A stretch of DNA of 13,139 nucleotides from contig JBBSVE010000090.1 of NCBI GenBank assembly GCA_038233815.1, positions 1-13,139 on the forward strand, given 5' to 3'. Shown in pieces: positions 12,321-13,139 of the stretch. This stretch comes from JBBSVE01 sp038233815. Lineage in GTDB: Bacteria; Pseudomonadota; Alphaproteobacteria; Rhodobacterales; Rhodobacteraceae. The position numbers and the translations under genes were made by a program. The notes beneath the pieces were generated by a model. It was not told the origin of the DNA. It saw nothing but the letters and a program-made list of their open reading frames with translations, and made no database searches. Each line of letters starts with the position of its first letter. The first letter of the stretch is position 1.

Positions 12321-13139
12321 CGGGCGACTGGCTGTCGCGCCCGCAGACGCAAGGCGTAATGGCGGCGCTGGTAACGGGCGGCCACCGCGCGCTCTTCGTC
12401 GGCGGTTGCGTGCGCGATGCGATCCTCGGGCGCGCGGTTCTCGACGTGGATATCGCGACGGACGCGCTTCCCGATGAGGTGACGCGGCTGGCGACGCAGG
12501 CGGGCTACGCCGCCGTGCCCACCGGGATCGCGCATGGCACCGTGACGGTAGTGGCGGACGGCGTCCCGCACGAGGTCACCACCTTTCGCCGGGACGTCAC
12601 GACCGACGGGCGCCATGCAGAGGTCGCCTTTTCGGACAGCATCGCCGAGGATGCGAGTCGCCGCGATTTCACCATGAACGCGCTCTATGCCGATGCCGGG
12701 GGCGCCGTGATCGACCCCCTCGGCGGGCTGCCCGATCTCCTCTCCCGGCAGGTGCGGTTCGTGGGGGCGCCCGTGGCCCGCATCCGGGAGGATACCCTCC
12801 GCATCCTGCGGTTCTTTCGGTTCCTCGCATGGTATGGCGATCCGGCACAGGGGCCCGATCCCGACGCGCTATCTGCCTGCGGTTCGCAGGCCGGGGGCCT
12901 GGACGGGCTGTCGCGGGAGCGGGTCGGACAGGAGATGCGCAAGCTACTCGCCGCCCCCGATCCCGCACCGTCGCTGGGCGCAATGGCGCAGGCGGGCATC
13001 CTCGGGCGGGTGCTGCCCGGCGCGGACCCCCGCGCGGTGTCGGTGCTGGTGCATCTGGAGCGGTGTGCGCCGTCTTCATGGACCGCGCGTCTGGCGGTTC
13101 TCGGCGGGGCGGATCCCGCCACCGCACTGCGGCTGACCA
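12311..13139 (+). CDS. cca: CCA tRNA nucleotidyltransferase, N-terminal part (truncated by window end)
   Basis: The first 276 codons of a class II nucleotidyltransferase that adds or repairs the 3' CCA of tRNAs. It starts with GTG, reading (V/M)RIAGDWLSRPQTQGVMAAL. Motifs: FVGGCVRDAILGR (29-41) for substrate binding, the catalytic D-x-D in LDVDIAT (D45, D47), EVTTFRRD (88-95), RRDFTMNALY (117-126), GGLPDL, and RIREDTLRILRFFRF, the start of the nucleobase-selecting neck. Bacterial homologues in this group run to roughly 380 aa, so about a quarter is missing beyond the window. The GTG at 12311 lies 10 bp inside the end of the Nudix gene without a strong ribosome site, pointing to translational coupling. 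Poly(A) polymerase is related but is less likely given length and start; without the C terminus, substrate specificity cannot be fully settled. Confidence 0.94.
   Translation, partial: MRIAGDWLSRPQTQGVMAALVTGGHRALFVGGCVRDAILGRAVLDVDIATDALPDEVTRLATQAGYAAVPTGIAHGTVTVVADGVPHEVTTFRRDVTTDGRHAEVAFSDSIAEDASRRDFTMNALYADAGGAVIDPLGGLPDLLSRQVRFVGAPVARIREDTLRILRFFRFLAWYGDPAQGPDPDALSACGSQAGGLDGLSRERVGQEMRKLLAAPDPAPSLGAMAQAGILGRVLPGADPRAVSVLVHLERCAPSSWTARLAVLGGADPATALRLT

Overview
The window is about 13.1 kb of GC-rich chromosomal DNA from an alphaproteobacterium. Gene content, gene order and protein style suggest the Rhodobacteraceae (Roseobacter/Rhodobacter group). This assignment rests on recognising rdgB-rph back to back with hrcA-grpE, an hslO-Nudix-cca run, and the overall protein sequences; no search was run. 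Coding density is very high. I see no tRNA, rRNA, CRISPR array, insertion sequence or prophage genes.

Layout. Bases 1-931 (minus): 5' part of rdgB (cut by the window start) and rph, overlapping by ATGA. Bases 1044-2697 (plus): hrcA-grpE, heat-shock repressor and DnaK nucleotide-exchange factor. Bases 2703-5285 (minus): mutS, tail to tail with grpE with a 5-bp gap. Bases 5375-6232 (plus): a ribokinase-like PfkB sugar kinase. Bases 6226-6861 (minus): an exported MsrA, overlapping the kinase tail to tail by 7 bp. Bases 6862-7160: the longest non-coding stretch, with a strong plus-strand intrinsic terminator that has no plus-strand protein gene in front of it, so a small RNA is likely. Bases 7161-8384 (minus): argG. 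Bases 8502-8810 (minus): a single-domain histidine phosphotransfer (Hpt) protein. Bases 8967-10229 (plus): a response regulator fused to a SpoIIE/PP2C-type phosphatase, divergent from the Hpt gene across a 156-bp region with a CtrA-like box. Bases 10217-10678 (minus): a Nudix hydrolase overlapping the phosphatase gene by 13 bp. Bases 10754-13139 (plus): hslO (Hsp33), a CoA-type Nudix pyrophosphatase and cca (cut by the window end), joined by overlapping stops and starts.

Function. Most genes are conserved housekeeping and stress genes: protein folding (HrcA, GrpE, Hsp33), methionine repair (MsrA), mismatch repair (MutS), nucleotide sanitation (RdgB, two Nudix proteins), RNA 3'-end maturation (RNase PH, CCA-adding enzyme), arginine synthesis (ArgG), and one signalling pair (Hpt plus REC-phosphatase) that could feed a partner-switching anti-sigma pathway. 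The clearest regulatory signal is an alphaproteobacterial sigma-32 (RpoH) type promoter ahead of hslO. The most interesting open points are the candidate small RNA next to argG, repeated short motifs on both sides of argG, an 18-bp tandem duplication at the argG stop codon, and the Hpt/REC-phosphatase pair. I found no convincing wholly new multi-gene system.
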